A DNA stretch of 64,000 nucleotides from assembly GCA_963831005.1 (NCBI GenBank), contig CAWHOW010000042.1, forward strand, positions 124,001-188,000. The letters are read 5' to 3'. Shown here piece after piece: positions 1-9,050 of this stretch; position 1 is the first letter of the stretch; every line of letters begins with the position of its first letter. Origin of the DNA: CAWHOW01 sp963831005. Lineage in GTDB: Bacteria; Bacteroidota; Bacteroidia; Bacteroidales; CG2-30-32-10. Below the pieces are notes generated by a model, which searched no databases, had not been told where the DNA came from, and saw only the letters and a program-made list of their open reading frames with translations. The translations under genes and the position numbers were made by a program.

Positions 1-377
1 ATTGGGGACTTTAGTCCCATACTTTAAAAATTTACCGAAGTATTGTTAAAGGAGATAAGCAGTAAATAAATTTATAACTCATGTTAAGCAATAGCAATAT
101 AAATAGATTCCTCACTTCATTTCATTGCGTTCGGAATGACAAACAGAGCATGTGGGAAAAGGGGAAAAAGAGGATGAGGAATCTTCATTCCATTATGTTT
201 TAGTAACATCAATCAAATAATATTTTACCGCATTATAACCGAAGGATAAACTGATAATTTATTCAAACCAAATTACTTTTTCATTCAATAATATATTTTT
301 TTGTCGAATTATTTGTTCTTTTTAATAATTTTATAACTATCTTTGCTGAAAGTATAATGAATTAAAACATTTTGCTC
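1..377. other. Intergenic REP-like palindromes at window start
   Basis: There is no gene here. Positions 5-18 hold a short palindrome (GGGGACTTTAGTCCC) that recurs near 40.3, 40.8 and 43.97 kb. Positions 103-189 form an inverted repeat: AGATTCCTCA at the left pairs with TGAGGAATCT at the right, with a GGAATGACA-type motif inside. The same family recurs at 48.59-48.79 kb. The rest is AT-rich leader for the next gene. Confidence 0.6.
312..346 (+). promoter_or_regulatory. Bacteroidota-type promoter for the DUF3276 gene
   Basis: An exact -7 box TATCTTTG (339-346) lies 32 bp before the ATG at 378. A TTTG at 312-315 is a possible -33 element, though the 23-nt spacing is a little long. Confidence 0.5.
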
Positions 378-743
378 ATGGAAGAGATGGAAAACAAGGA
401 CAAGCCACAACGGGACGAGATTTTTTCGAAAGCTGTAAGAGCAGGTAAAAGAACTTATTTCTTTGATGTGAAAAGTAACAGTGAAGAAAATTACTATGTA
501 ACAATTACCGAAAGTAAAAAACGTTTTCTTGACCAGGAAGGGAAGTTTAAATACGAAAAACACAAGATTTTCCTTTATAAAGTGGACTTTGAAAAGTTTA
601 TGGAAGGACTGAACGGCGTATTGGAGTTCGTTAAAACAAACCAACCTCCTGTTTCAGCCGCCACCGAAACTCCCTGCAACGAATTTACCGATGTTACTTT
701 CGAGGATTTGAAAGAAACTTCGGAGAATGAAGAAGAAAAGTAA
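378..743 (+). CDS. DUF3276 / PUR-family nucleic-acid-binding protein
   Basis: A small protein of about 121 residues matching the Bacteroidota DUF3276 family, which adopts the PUR-alpha fold and is thought to bind single-stranded DNA or RNA. The core is residues 10-85, with KAVRAGKRTYFFDVK, the YYVTITESKK strand and FEKFMEGLNGVLEFV. The C-terminal 35 residues are acidic and low in complexity. The reading frame is open back to a TTG at 372, but the ATG at 378 (or the one at 387) is a better start and fits the promoter at 312-346. It appears monocistronic; its cellular role is not established. Confidence 0.85.
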   Translation: MEEMENKDKPQRDEIFSKAVRAGKRTYFFDVKSNSEENYYVTITESKKRFLDQEGKFKYEKHKIFLYKVDFEKFMEGLNGVLEFVKTNQPPVSAATETPCNEFTDVTFEDLKETSENEEEK

Positions 744-784
744 AGCAAAGCCATAACATTACTAACCTTTAAATAAATAAAATT

Positions 785-1468
785 ATGAACAGTTCATTAG
801 TATGGGTAAGGTCGCAGAGGGAGGACTATCACGACCTGGAACCCGAAAAATTTAGTCCATTTAGCCAAAACATTATCAATCAATTAGCCGTTGACACCGA
901 TGTGCCAATCGCCGGCTCGCCGGTTACTGCTGTAGTTTTCAATGGCTATATAAGCGGTGTGAATGCCGACATCCTTTCGAGGCAAACCAACAAATCGGCC
1001 GCGCTTACCCACGACGAAAAGGTTAAAGTAGGCCTCCTGCTTCACGCCACTAATGCAGTAGTTGGTTATATTGAAACCAGCGCTAATTTAAAGTATCCGG
1101 GAAATGAAGCTGCAATTGCTGTGGTACTGGCTCGTTTCGGACTAAAGCCCAGCGGTCATGGAGCATCGCATAAGCATATTTTTAAAGTATTGCACACGGC
1201 TTCAGGCAGTGTTACCCTGGAATGTCCTTCATTTGGCGATGGCGCCGATTACCACTGGCGTTGGAGCCCTAACGGTACCAGTAACTGGACCATATTAAAA
1301 TCAACCCATAAATCAACAGTTACAATTACCGATTTACCCAAGGATGCAAGGGCATATTTCTCGTATGATGTTTCGCTGCCCGTGGGAAAAGGGAAAAATC
1401 CCGCAATAAGCGCTTTGGCAAACGATTATTCGTGGAGCGGCGCTATTTCGGAAATGGTTCCTTTATAA
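785..1468 (+). CDS. Orphan structural-type protein, Ig/Fn3-like C-terminal half
   Basis: A 227-residue protein of unknown function without signal peptide or membrane segment. Residues 1-125 are mostly helical (for example LTHDEKVKVGLLLHATNAVVGYIE). Residues 130-227 look like one beta-sandwich: alternating hydrophobic strands, HWRWSPNGTSNWTIL, and a terminal SWSGAISEMVPL strand typical of Fn3/Ig-like ends. It resembles in style, not in obvious sequence, the proteins at 38.9-39.6 kb and 49.0-49.6 kb, which also adjoin tandem arrays. A 42-bp array begins 20 bp after its stop. The ATG at 785 follows an AT-rich leader with no Shine-Dalgarno. Confidence 0.6.
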   Translation: MNSSLVWVRSQREDYHDLEPEKFSPFSQNIINQLAVDTDVPIAGSPVTAVVFNGYISGVNADILSRQTNKSAALTHDEKVKVGLLLHATNAVVGYIETSANLKYPGNEAAIAVVLARFGLKPSGHGASHKHIFKVLHTASGSVTLECPSFGDGADYHWRWSPNGTSNWTILKSTHKSTVTITDLPKDARAYFSYDVSLPVGKGKNPAISALANDYSWSGAISEMVPL

Positions 1469-1488
1469 CCTGCCGGAAAATAAGCCTG

Positions 1489-1825
1489 GCAAAGGCTTAA
1501 CAATATTGAACAAAGTCGAAGCAATATAAAGCAAAGGCTTAACAATATTGAACAAAGTCGAAGCAATATAAAGCAAAGGCTTAACAATATTGAACAAAGT
1601 CGAAGCAATATAAAGCAAAGGCTTAACAATATTGAACAAAGTCGAAGCAATATAGAGCAAAGGCTTAACAATATTGAACAAAGTCGAAGCAATATAAAGC
1701 AAAGGCTTAACAATATTGAACAAAGTCGAAGCAATATAAAGCAAAGGCTTAACAATATTGAACAAAGTCGAAGCTTAATATAGCTAAGGCTTTATTATAG
1801 TAAACAAAGGGGAAGCACAATAAAA
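1489..1825. repeat. Tandem array A: 42-bp unit, seven copies plus one degenerate
   Basis: Seven near-perfect 42-bp copies start at 1489, 1531, 1573, 1615, 1657, 1699 and 1741; a degenerate eighth covers about 1783-1825. Each unit is two diverged 21-bp halves, AAGGCTTAACAATATTGAAC and AAGTCGAAGCAATATAAAGC (20 nt of each shown), identical at about 14 of 21 positions. CAATATTG inside each unit is a perfect palindrome. The array fills the gap between the 785-1468 gene and the HNH-repeat gene. Frames in both directions are open only because 42 is a multiple of three. Confidence 0.95.
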
Positions 1826-1839
1826 CTAAGAATAAACAG

Positions 1840-3492
1840 ATGAAAAAATACACCAAATATTCCAACGAGTTTTTGTTAAACCACCTGAAAGAATTAGCCG
1901 TAAAGCTTGGCAGAACGCCTTACGGACGGGAAATTGATAAAGCCGGTATAGTAAAATGTGGACTTTACTATAAACGTTTCGGCAGCCTCAGCAAAGCCCA
2001 TAAATTGGCAGGGCTTGTTCCCACTAATGAAATAATTCATCAGCCAAAATATTCCGAATATTCCAACGAGTTTTTGTTAAACTATCTGAAAGAACTGGCG
2101 GTAAAGCTGGGCAGAACGCCTTATTATAAGGACTTTGACAAGGCAGGTACGGTAAAACACATAGTTTACTTTAAGCGTTTCGGTTCATTAGTAAAGGCCC
2201 AGAAGGCGGCAGGGCTTGTTCCCTATAATAATAGAGGAAAAGTTAAACTGCAAAAATATTCCGAATATTCCAACGAGTTTTTGTTAAACCACCTGAAAGA
2301 ACTGGCGGTAAAGCTGGGCAGGGCGCCTTATGGACGGGAAATTGATAAAGCAGGTATAGCAACTCAATGGACTTACTTTAAGCGTTTCGGTTCATTAGTA
2401 AAGGCCCAGAAGGCGGCAGGGCTTGTTCCCACTAATGAAATAATTAAACAGCCAAAATATTCCGAATATACTGACGAGGATTTATTAAACTATCTGAAAG
2501 AACTATCGGTAAAGCTGGGCAGGGCGCCTTACGGACCGGAAATTGATAAGGCAGGTATAGTAAAATACTGGATTTACTATAAACGTTTCGGTTCATTAAT
2601 AACAGCCCAGGAAGCGGCAGGACTTGTTCCCGCTACTAAAATAATTAAACAGCCAAAATATTCCGAATATACTGACGAGGATTTATTAAACTATCTGAAA
2701 GAACTATCGGTAAAGCTGGGCAGGGCGCCTTACGGACCGGAAATTGATAAGGCGGGTATAGTAAAATACTGGATTTACTATAAACGTTTCGGTTCATTGA
2801 TTACAGCCCAGGAAGCGGCAGGACTTGTTCCCGCTACTAAAATAATTAAACAGCCAAAATATTCCGAATATACTAACGAGGATTTATTAAACTATCTGAA
2901 AGAACTATCGGTAAAGCTGGACAAAACACCATCTTTCCGTGATATTAACAAGGCAGGCATAGTAACATACCAGGTTTATCACAATCGTTTCGGTTCATTG
3001 ATTGCAGCCCAGGAAGCGGCAGGACTTGTCCCATATAGAGAAAGAGGAAAAGTTAAACTGCAAAAATATTCCGAATATTCCGACGAATATTTATTAAACC
3101 ACCTGAAAGAATTAGCCGTAAAGCTTGGCAGAACGCCTTACGGGTGGGAAATTGATAAGGCTGGCATTGTAAAACAATGGGTTTATTTTAAACGTTTCGG
3201 TTCATTAATAACAGCCCAGGAAGCGGCAGGACTTGTTCCCGGTAAAAAAATAGAAAAATCCAAATACACAGGGGAGGATGTATTAAACTACCTGAAAGAA
3301 CTATCAGTAAAGCTGGGCAGAACACCTATGATAAAAGATGTTAAAGCAGATGGTAAAATAAGCGCTTCATATATTTGTAGGTGTTTCCGAACATACAAAA
3401 AAGCCCTTGAAAAAGCAGGGCTTGTTCCTAATAAAAGAAGCGATTATCGAAAATCTCTTAGCAAGATGAACGGAGAAAGGAATAGCAGTTAA
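1840..3492 (+). CDS. Protein of eight HNH-associated DNA-binding repeats
   Basis: A 550-residue protein made almost wholly of eight copies of a 67-residue repeat matching the homing-endonuclease-associated repeat (Pfam HNH_repeat). Each copy has a LLNYLKELSVKLGR helix, a TP/AP-Y-G turn, DKAGIVK, a Y-x-RFGSL motif and AQEAAGLVP. Such repeats are helix-turn-helix-like DNA-binding modules usually attached to an HNH nuclease; no nuclease domain is present. Copies 4 and 5 are identical in protein and differ by only a few bases, so copy number changed recently. The basic tail (NKRSDYRKSLSKMNGER) ends the protein. It starts 15 bp after tandem array A. Known: the repeat family. Inferred: modular DNA binding. 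Target unknown. Confidence 0.8.
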   Translation: MKKYTKYSNEFLLNHLKELAVKLGRTPYGREIDKAGIVKCGLYYKRFGSLSKAHKLAGLVPTNEIIHQPKYSEYSNEFLLNYLKELAVKLGRTPYYKDFDKAGTVKHIVYFKRFGSLVKAQKAAGLVPYNNRGKVKLQKYSEYSNEFLLNHLKELAVKLGRAPYGREIDKAGIATQWTYFKRFGSLVKAQKAAGLVPTNEIIKQPKYSEYTDEDLLNYLKELSVKLGRAPYGPEIDKAGIVKYWIYYKRFGSLITAQEAAGLVPATKIIKQPKYSEYTDEDLLNYLKELSVKLGRAPYGPEIDKAGIVKYWIYYKRFGSLITAQEAAGLVPATKIIKQPKYSEYTNEDLLNYLKELSVKLDKTPSFRDINKAGIVTYQVYHNRFGSLIAAQEAAGLVPYRERGKVKLQKYSEYSDEYLLNHLKELAVKLGRTPYGWEIDKAGIVKQWVYFKRFGSLITAQEAAGLVPGKKIEKSKYTGEDVLNYLKELSVKLGRTPMIKDVKADGKISASYICRCFRTYKKALEKAGLVPNKRSDYRKSLSKMNGERNSS

Positions 3493-4089
3493 AAAGTTTG
3501 TGAAAGAGTAGTGAGTTCGGAGTACTGAGTTCGGAGTAAAATTACGTAATAACAATACTCCCGGCTCCCAACTCATAACTCCCAACTATTCAACCAAAAA
3601 GTTTGTGAAAGAATAATTCAGTATGCAGTCAGTAAAGCGAAGAAGATAACACTTAAAGGGATTTTAGATTTAAGAATGAAGGAGTCCTCAGTTGGCAACC
3701 TGCAGTCCGCAAAAGTATTTAACGACTGGGAAACTGAAGACTGTGGACTTTCATTTTGGATTTTAGATTTACGACTGTATGACTGCGGACTGTACGACTG
3801 TTGACTGGCAACTGACGACTGTTGACTGCGGACTGACGACTGTGGACTGTTGACTGGCAACTTATCACAACAATATTTCCTATTGTTCATAAATAATCAT
3901 ACCCGCGCTAACAAATTTTCTTAAATTTGCTGTCTTAAAAAAACTACTAATGATAAGTTAAGAATACTATGACACATAGATTGCTTCGTTGTTCCTCCTC
4001 GCAATGACGTCATTGCGAAGCCGACGAAGGAGGATGAAGCAATCTTATTTAACACATTAGGTTTAACATAACACTAAGAATAAATTGTA
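3493..4089. other. Gene-free stretch with repeated motifs
   Basis: No supportable gene. It holds scattered AGTTCGGAGT-type repeats (3509-3540), a duplicated AAAAAGTTTGTGAAAGA segment (3491 and 3597), the heptamer array at 3773-3865, and an inverted repeat at 3969-4044 in which GATTGCTTCGT and GAAGCAATC flank CGCAATGACG motifs. A TAAATTTG (3922-3929) resembles a -7 box but is 160 bp from the next gene. Confidence 0.6.
3773..3865. repeat. Heptamer array, unit GACTGNN
   Basis: About twelve imperfect 7-bp units of the form GACTGNN (GACTGCG, GACTGTT, GACTGGC, GACTGAC and similar) run in tandem, with a few one-base slips. The same heptamers recur at 48846-48881 and, looser, at 52985-53030. The unit is one third of the 21-bp unit used by the larger arrays in this window. 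Confidence 0.75.
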
Positions 4090-4794
4090 ATGAATATCAA
4101 ATATTACGGGCACTCCTGTTTTGAAGCGGTTGTTAAAGGGAAAAAGTTGTTGTTCGACCCTTTCATCAGTTGTAATCCTTTGGCAAAAGATATTGATATA
4201 AAAAAGCTTCACCCCGATTATATACTTATATCGCACGGACATAGTGATCATATTGTCGATGCTGTTGCCATTGCCAAACACTCAAATGCCACTGTAATTT
4301 CAAACTTTGAAATAGTGAACTGGATGGAGAAACAGGGCGTAAAGAAAACCCATGCAATGAATACAGGCGGGAAATTCCCGTTTGATTTCGGCAGCGCTAA
4401 ATTCGTCAATGCAGTCCATTCAAGCACTATGCCCGATGGGGCGAATGGCGGTAATCCCGGCGGTTTTATCATTCAATCGGATGAAGGGAGCTTTTATTTT
4501 GCCGGCGATACAGGGCTTACCTACGACATGAAACTGATAGGCGAATATAGCTGTGTTAATTTCGCCATGCTGCCTATTGGAGGCAATTTCACCATGGGCG
4601 TGGATAATGCCATTATTGCTTCCGACATGATTAAATGTAATAAAATTATCGGGATGCATTACGATACATTCCCCATTATTGTTATTGATAAAGAAGAAGC
4701 ATTGGAAAAATTCCACAGGGCCGGAAAAGAATTGATTTTACTGAATATCGGAGAAACATATACGGTATCTCAAAAAACACAGAAAAATATGTAA
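4090..4794 (+). CDS. UPF0173 metal-dependent hydrolase
   Basis: A 234-residue metallo-beta-lactamase-fold protein of the UPF0173 (YtkL-like) family. The metal-binding motif HGHSDH is at about residues 50-55, and later ligands appear in the NAVHSS, FAGDTG and GMHYDTFP segments. The start MNIKYYGHSCFE is typical of the family. It has no signal peptide, so it should be cytosolic. The substrate is unknown. It appears monocistronic, with a hairpin-rich repeat downstream (4845-4905). Confidence 0.88.
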   Translation: MNIKYYGHSCFEAVVKGKKLLFDPFISCNPLAKDIDIKKLHPDYILISHGHSDHIVDAVAIAKHSNATVISNFEIVNWMEKQGVKKTHAMNTGGKFPFDFGSAKFVNAVHSSTMPDGANGGNPGGFIIQSDEGSFYFAGDTGLTYDMKLIGEYSCVNFAMLPIGGNFTMGVDNAIIASDMIKCNKIIGMHYDTFPIIVIDKEEALEKFHRAGKELILLNIGETYTVSQKTQKNM

Positions 4795-4844
4795 CGAAAA
4801 TACTAAGCACTAAATTCTAAATACTAAACAAACTTAAAATATCA

Positions 4845-4910
4845 AATTCCAAGCTCCAAGAGTAATACTTGGGACTTTGAGCTTGAGGCTTTAGACTTGG
4901 GGCTTATTTA
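4845..4910. repeat. Dispersed hairpin family with CTTGGGACTT core
   Basis: This repeat carries CCAAGCTCCAAG, then ACTTGGGACTTTGAGCTTGAGG. Related copies lie at 38805-38862, where CAAGTCCCAAG pairs perfectly with CTTGGGACTTG, and at 48893-48957. All three copies lie just past the stop codon of a gene, so they may act as transcription terminators or mRNA 3' ends. Confidence 0.6.
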
Positions 4911-4992
4911 GGATTTAGAGTTTAGTTATTATAATTTTGAATTTGTTTTTAAAGTTTTTGAAAGTATTTTATAATAATTATCTTAGCAACAC

Positions 4993-5808
4993 ATGGGTAA
5001 AGTTATAGCAATAGCCAATCAAAAAGGCGGAGTAGGAAAAACAACCACGGGAATCAACCTTGCTGCAAGCCTTGCCGTTCTTGATCATAAAACTCTGTTA
5101 ATAGATGCCGATCCGCAAGCCAATGCCACATCAGGTATCGGTTTCGATCCTAAAAACATCAAGACAAGCATCTACGAATGCATCATTGATGATGTGGAAC
5201 CTAAGAATATTATTCTGAACTCATCCACTCCCAATCTTGACCTTATCCCTGCTCATATCGACCTTGTAGGCGCCGAACTTGAGCTTATCAATTTGCCAAA
5301 CAGGGATAAAATGATGAGAAAAGTTATCAATAAGATAAGAGATTCTTACGATTTTATTTTGATAGATTGTTCGCCCTCTCTTGGACTTATTACTGTGAAT
5401 GCATTAGCTGCCGCCGATTCTGTTATTATTCCTGTGCAATGCGAATATTTTGCACTTGAAGGACTTGGTAAGCTTTTAAATACTATAAAAATTGTTCAAA
5501 CAAGAATCAATACCGACCTTGAAATTGAAGGCATCCTCCTTACCCTGTTTGATACCCGTCTGAGCTTAGCAAACCAGGTTGTTGAAGAGGTAAGAACGCA
5601 TTTTCAGTCAATGGTATTCGATACTGTCATCTCAAGGAATACCAAACTTGGTGAAGCCCCCAGTTTTGGCAAAACCATTATCATGCACGATGCTCAAAGC
5701 AGAGGGGCTGTCAATTATCTGAGCCTTGCCCGAGAGATATTGCAAAAGAATGAAATGACCAAAATCAAAGAAAAAGATAAAAAAATACCTATAAAGGATG
5801 AACGTTAA
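4993..5808 (+). CDS. parA: ParA-type chromosome-partitioning ATPase
   Basis: A 271-residue ParA/Soj ATPase that drives segregation of the origin region together with ParB. The deviant Walker A KGGVGKTTT is at residues 11-19, the A' motif at LLIDADPQANAT (residues 37-48) and the Walker B-like FILIDCSPSLG at about residues 119-129. Its length is usual for the family. The stop overlaps the parB start by 11 nt, so the two are co-translated. A TATCTTAG close to a -7 box ends a few bases before the ATG and could give an almost leaderless transcript. Confidence 0.95.
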   Translation: MGKVIAIANQKGGVGKTTTGINLAASLAVLDHKTLLIDADPQANATSGIGFDPKNIKTSIYECIIDDVEPKNIILNSSTPNLDLIPAHIDLVGAELELINLPNRDKMMRKVINKIRDSYDFILIDCSPSLGLITVNALAAADSVIIPVQCEYFALEGLGKLLNTIKIVQTRINTDLEIEGILLTLFDTRLSLANQVVEEVRTHFQSMVFDTVISRNTKLGEAPSFGKTIIMHDAQSRGAVNYLSLAREILQKNEMTKIKEKDKKIPIKDER

Positions 5809-6700
5809 GAAAAAAGCATTAGGCAGAGGGCTTAGTGCACTTCTGGAAAATTCAGGCGCTGAAGAAATCTCCACCCAGTTTCACAAAGGTCACGATCATA
5901 TCATTGCAGGTACTATCGCGAACATTCCACTTGATGAAATAGAATCAAATCCTTTTCAACCGAGAAATCATTTTGATGAAGAATCTCTAAAAGAGCTTGC
6001 AAAATCAATCAAAGAGCAGGGTATAATTCAGCCGATTACTGTAAGATTAACTGAGGATAATAAATTTCAGCTTATCAGCGGCGAAAGACGATTGAAAGCT
6101 TCAGTATCTGCAGGCCTGGATGTAATACCGGCTTATGTCAGGACTGCCAGCGATCATGCCATGCTTGAAATGGCACTTGTAGAAAACATTCAGAGGAAAG
6201 ACCTTAATGCAATTGAAATCTCTTTATCTTTCCAGCGCCTTATTGACGAATGCAACCTTACACAGGAAGAACTCAGTGAAAGAGTTGGGAAAAATAGGAC
6301 TACCATTACGAACTATTTACGCTTATTAAAACTTCCTGCTTCTATTCAGATGGGTATACAGGATGGACAAATAAGCATGGGACATGCAAGAGCAATTATC
6401 AATGTACCCAGTATAGATACACAACTTGGAATTTATAAAGACATCATTGAACAGGATCTTTCAGTACGTGAAACTGAAGAAATAGTGAGAAACATAGGAG
6501 ATGAGCCTTATAAATTGATCAAAGATAAAAACAGTCGACCCTCTCTGCCTAATAAATACCTAAAGATAAAAGAACAAATAGGGAAGCAAATCGGGTTAAA
6601 AGTTGACCTTAAGATGAACCCAAAAGGTAAAGGATCGCTTGTTGTTCATTTTAGTTCGGATAAAGAACTTGAACATATTGTTTCAAAGATCAGGAAATAA
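5798..6700 (+). CDS. parB: ParB-family centromere-binding protein
   Basis: A 300-residue ParB/Spo0J protein that binds parS sites, spreads and loads SMC. It has the N-terminal KKALGRGLSALL motif, the CTP-binding ParB domain with NPFQPRNHFDEE and the GERRLKAS arginine patch (about residues 105-112), ENIQRKDLN, and a helix-turn-helix (LTQEELSERVGKNRTTITNYL). The C-terminal dimerisation region ends VHFSSDKELEHIVSKI. It overlaps parA by 11 nt, as expected for a chromosomal parAB operon. No parS 16-mer was recognised nearby. Confidence 0.95.
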   Translation: MNVKKKALGRGLSALLENSGAEEISTQFHKGHDHIIAGTIANIPLDEIESNPFQPRNHFDEESLKELAKSIKEQGIIQPITVRLTEDNKFQLISGERRLKASVSAGLDVIPAYVRTASDHAMLEMALVENIQRKDLNAIEISLSFQRLIDECNLTQEELSERVGKNRTTITNYLRLLKLPASIQMGIQDGQISMGHARAIINVPSIDTQLGIYKDIIEQDLSVRETEEIVRNIGDEPYKLIKDKNSRPSLPNKYLKIKEQIGKQIGLKVDLKMNPKGKGSLVVHFSSDKELEHIVSKIRK

Positions 6701-6707
6701 TTACAGG

Positions 6708-7358
6708 ATGCAAGTAATTGCTTCCAGCAGTAAAAAACGATCTTTTTCAAAGTTTCGTTTATTGACAAGTTCTCTTGTTATTCTTCTGTTATTACCTATA
6801 GCTCAAATTAATGCCCAATCATCAGATACCGGCATTACTGACGTTAAAACAGACACAAACAAGGTCGTTGTAAAAAAACATCCTCCAAAGAAAGCTTTAC
6901 TTATGTCTGCAGTTCTTCCGGGACTCGGACAAGCTTATAATAAAAAATATTGGAAGATTCCCATAATATATGTAGGTGCAGCAGTTGATGCTTATTTTGC
7001 TATCAAGAATCTGGACAGTTTGCATATTTATTCAACTGCTTATAAAAATTCAGTTAATGGGAAAAGTGCTTTACTAGATAAATTTCACAGTCAATATGAC
7101 AGTACACAATTGCTAACATTAAGAACAGATTACAAGCGATACACCGACCTTACATTTATCATTGCAGGAGCAATTTATGCCCTGAATATTATTGATGCAA
7201 CTGTTGATGCATATATGTTTACTTACGACTTAAGCGATGATCTGAGCATGCATGTGCTTCCGATGTTTTACACCTCGCGTAATTATTCTTATACAGGTTT
7301 ATCTTTTTCTTTTACTTTTGGCAAACATTTTAAACCGCCATTACTACATAAAGAGTGA
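6708..7358 (+). CDS. DUF5683 membrane protein
   Basis: A 216-residue protein matching DUF5683, a Bacteroidota family found right after parAB. It has an N-terminal hydrophobic segment (LLTSSLVILLLLPIAQINAQ) that reads as a signal peptide. Then come KKALLMSAVLPGLGQAYNKKYWKIP, the conserved core of the family, and two further hydrophobic stretches (IYVGAAVDAYFAI, FIIAGAIYALNII). The frame is open upstream into parB, but the ATG at 6708, seven bases past the parB stop, gives the usual N-terminus. Its function is unknown; co-transcription with parAB is likely. Confidence 0.85.
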   Translation: MQVIASSSKKRSFSKFRLLTSSLVILLLLPIAQINAQSSDTGITDVKTDTNKVVVKKHPPKKALLMSAVLPGLGQAYNKKYWKIPIIYVGAAVDAYFAIKNLDSLHIYSTAYKNSVNGKSALLDKFHSQYDSTQLLTLRTDYKRYTDLTFIIAGAIYALNIIDATVDAYMFTYDLSDDLSMHVLPMFYTSRNYSYTGLSFSFTFGKHFKPPLLHKE

Positions 7359-7442
7359 CTATTTTTGCTGAATATGTAATAAAATTGAGAAAACGGAGTT
7401 TTGAAAGTCAATAATTTAGTAAATCATTAAACAAATATACTT

Positions 7443-8999
7443 ATGAGTTTTTATATAATCTTTATACTGCTAACAATAGTTTCAACTATTATAGGTTTAT
7501 GGAAATTATTCGAAAAAGCCGGACAGCAGGGATGGAAAATCCTTATTCCCTTTTATAATTTTTATATATGGTTAAATATCATCAAGAAGCCGATGTGGTG
7601 GTTCATTTTCATAGTAATTCCATTCATCAATGTATTTGTACTATTATTGATGATAGTTGAACTGGTGAAATGTTATGGTAAATATGGTCTTGGCTGGCAG
7701 GCACTGGCTGTTTTGTTTCCATTCGCATATTTACCTTATTTAGGGTTGTCTCCAAGTGAAGTTTATGTGCATCCCGACAGGCAGGTTGTACCTAAAAAAG
7801 GTTTTGTACGCGAATGGGTAGATGCAATTCTTTTTGCAGTAGTTGCAGCTACTATCATACGTACGTTTCTTATTGAAGCATACACTATTCCTACTTCTTC
7901 TATGGAAAAATCACTGCTTATCGGAGATTTCCTTTTTGTAAGTAAAGTTAGTTATGGCCCTAGAGTGCCGGAAACACCGCTTTCTTTTCCCTTTACACAT
8001 CACACTATGCCTTTCTCAGAGACCAGGGAATCCTTTGTGGATTGGATACAGTTGCCATATTACAGGTTTCCGGGTTTCAGCACTATTAAAAATGGCGATG
8101 TGGTTGTGTTTAATTATCCTGATGGCGATACGACCACTCTTGAAATTCAGAGCAGCAGGAGCTATTATGAAATGTGCCGCGAAATGGGAAGAGTGAATGT
8201 ATGGAGAAACTATCACGTAGTTGCCAGACCTGTTGATAAACGCGAAAACTTTATCAAAAGATGTGTTGGTATTGCAGGCGACAAACTTCAGATAATTGAC
8301 CAAAAGGTTTATATTAACGGAAAAGAACTTCCCTCTGCGCCCGGAGCTGAATTCTTTTTCAAGATAAAGACCAAAGGGCTTGCTATTAATAAAAAGACAT
8401 TTGAGAAATATGATATTACCGAACCTCCCTCAAGCGATCCTAACAGGCCATTTGAGCATGATTTTAATTTTAACGACAGCACGTATTATCTTATGACTAC
8501 AACAGAGGTTGCTGAAAAATTAAAGGCATTGCCTTATGTCTCTTCTGTTAGTAGAATAAATTATCCATGGTATCTTTATTATCCAACAAAGGAATCTTTC
8601 GAGAGCAAACTGTTTCCTTTTGATTCAACTTATAAGTGGGAAGTTGACAATTATGGACCTGTCAATATTCCAAAGGCAGGCGAAACAGTCACTCTTACAA
8701 GCAAGAATATAGCACTATACAGGCGCATTATAGGAGTTTTCGAAGGAAATACTTTACTGGAAAAGGATGGAAAAATATTCATTAACGGGAAAGAAACTAC
8801 CTCATACACATTCAAGATGAATTATTACTGGATGATGGGTGATAACAGGCACAATTCCATGGATTCACGCTACTGGGGTTTTGTGCCCGAAGATCATATT
8901 GTGGGTAAGGCAGTGTTTGTATGGCTTTCTCTTGACCCGAACAAGTCTCTTTTCGATGGAAAGATACGATGGAGCAAAATGCTTAGGCTAATTAACTAA
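7443..8999 (+). CDS. lepB: Signal peptidase I with N-terminal DUF5684 membrane domain
   Basis: A 518-residue fusion. Residues 1-100 form a DUF5684-like membrane domain with several helices. Residues 120-518 are signal peptidase I, which cleaves signal peptides from exported proteins at the inner membrane. The catalytic Ser153 lies in PTSSMEKSL and the catalytic Lys272 in FIKRCVGIAGDKL. The conserved MMGDNRHNSMDSRYWG box is near residue 460. Two insertions (about 175-260 and 295-420) make it much longer than the E. coli enzyme, as is usual in Bacteroidota. It is the next gene after the parAB-DUF5683 cluster, 84 bp away. Confidence 0.93.
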   Translation: MSFYIIFILLTIVSTIIGLWKLFEKAGQQGWKILIPFYNFYIWLNIIKKPMWWFIFIVIPFINVFVLLLMIVELVKCYGKYGLGWQALAVLFPFAYLPYLGLSPSEVYVHPDRQVVPKKGFVREWVDAILFAVVAATIIRTFLIEAYTIPTSSMEKSLLIGDFLFVSKVSYGPRVPETPLSFPFTHHTMPFSETRESFVDWIQLPYYRFPGFSTIKNGDVVVFNYPDGDTTTLEIQSSRSYYEMCREMGRVNVWRNYHVVARPVDKRENFIKRCVGIAGDKLQIIDQKVYINGKELPSAPGAEFFFKIKTKGLAINKKTFEKYDITEPPSSDPNRPFEHDFNFNDSTYYLMTTTEVAEKLKALPYVSSVSRINYPWYLYYPTKESFESKLFPFDSTYKWEVDNYGPVNIPKAGETVTLTSKNIALYRRIIGVFEGNTLLEKDGKIFINGKETTSYTFKMNYYWMMGDNRHNSMDSRYWGFVPEDHIVGKAVFVWLSLDPNKSLFDGKIRWSKMLRLIN

Positions 9000-9050
9000 T
9001 AAGTTAATAAGCCATACGACCATAGAATTAAAGAAGCAATTTTTCGCCTT

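Noticed and set aside
1426..1765. Leftward leucine-rich frames (MLSLCFILLRLC type) over array A
   Set aside because: Repeat by-product resembling a hydrophobic protein; present in two frames at once and without a start signal.
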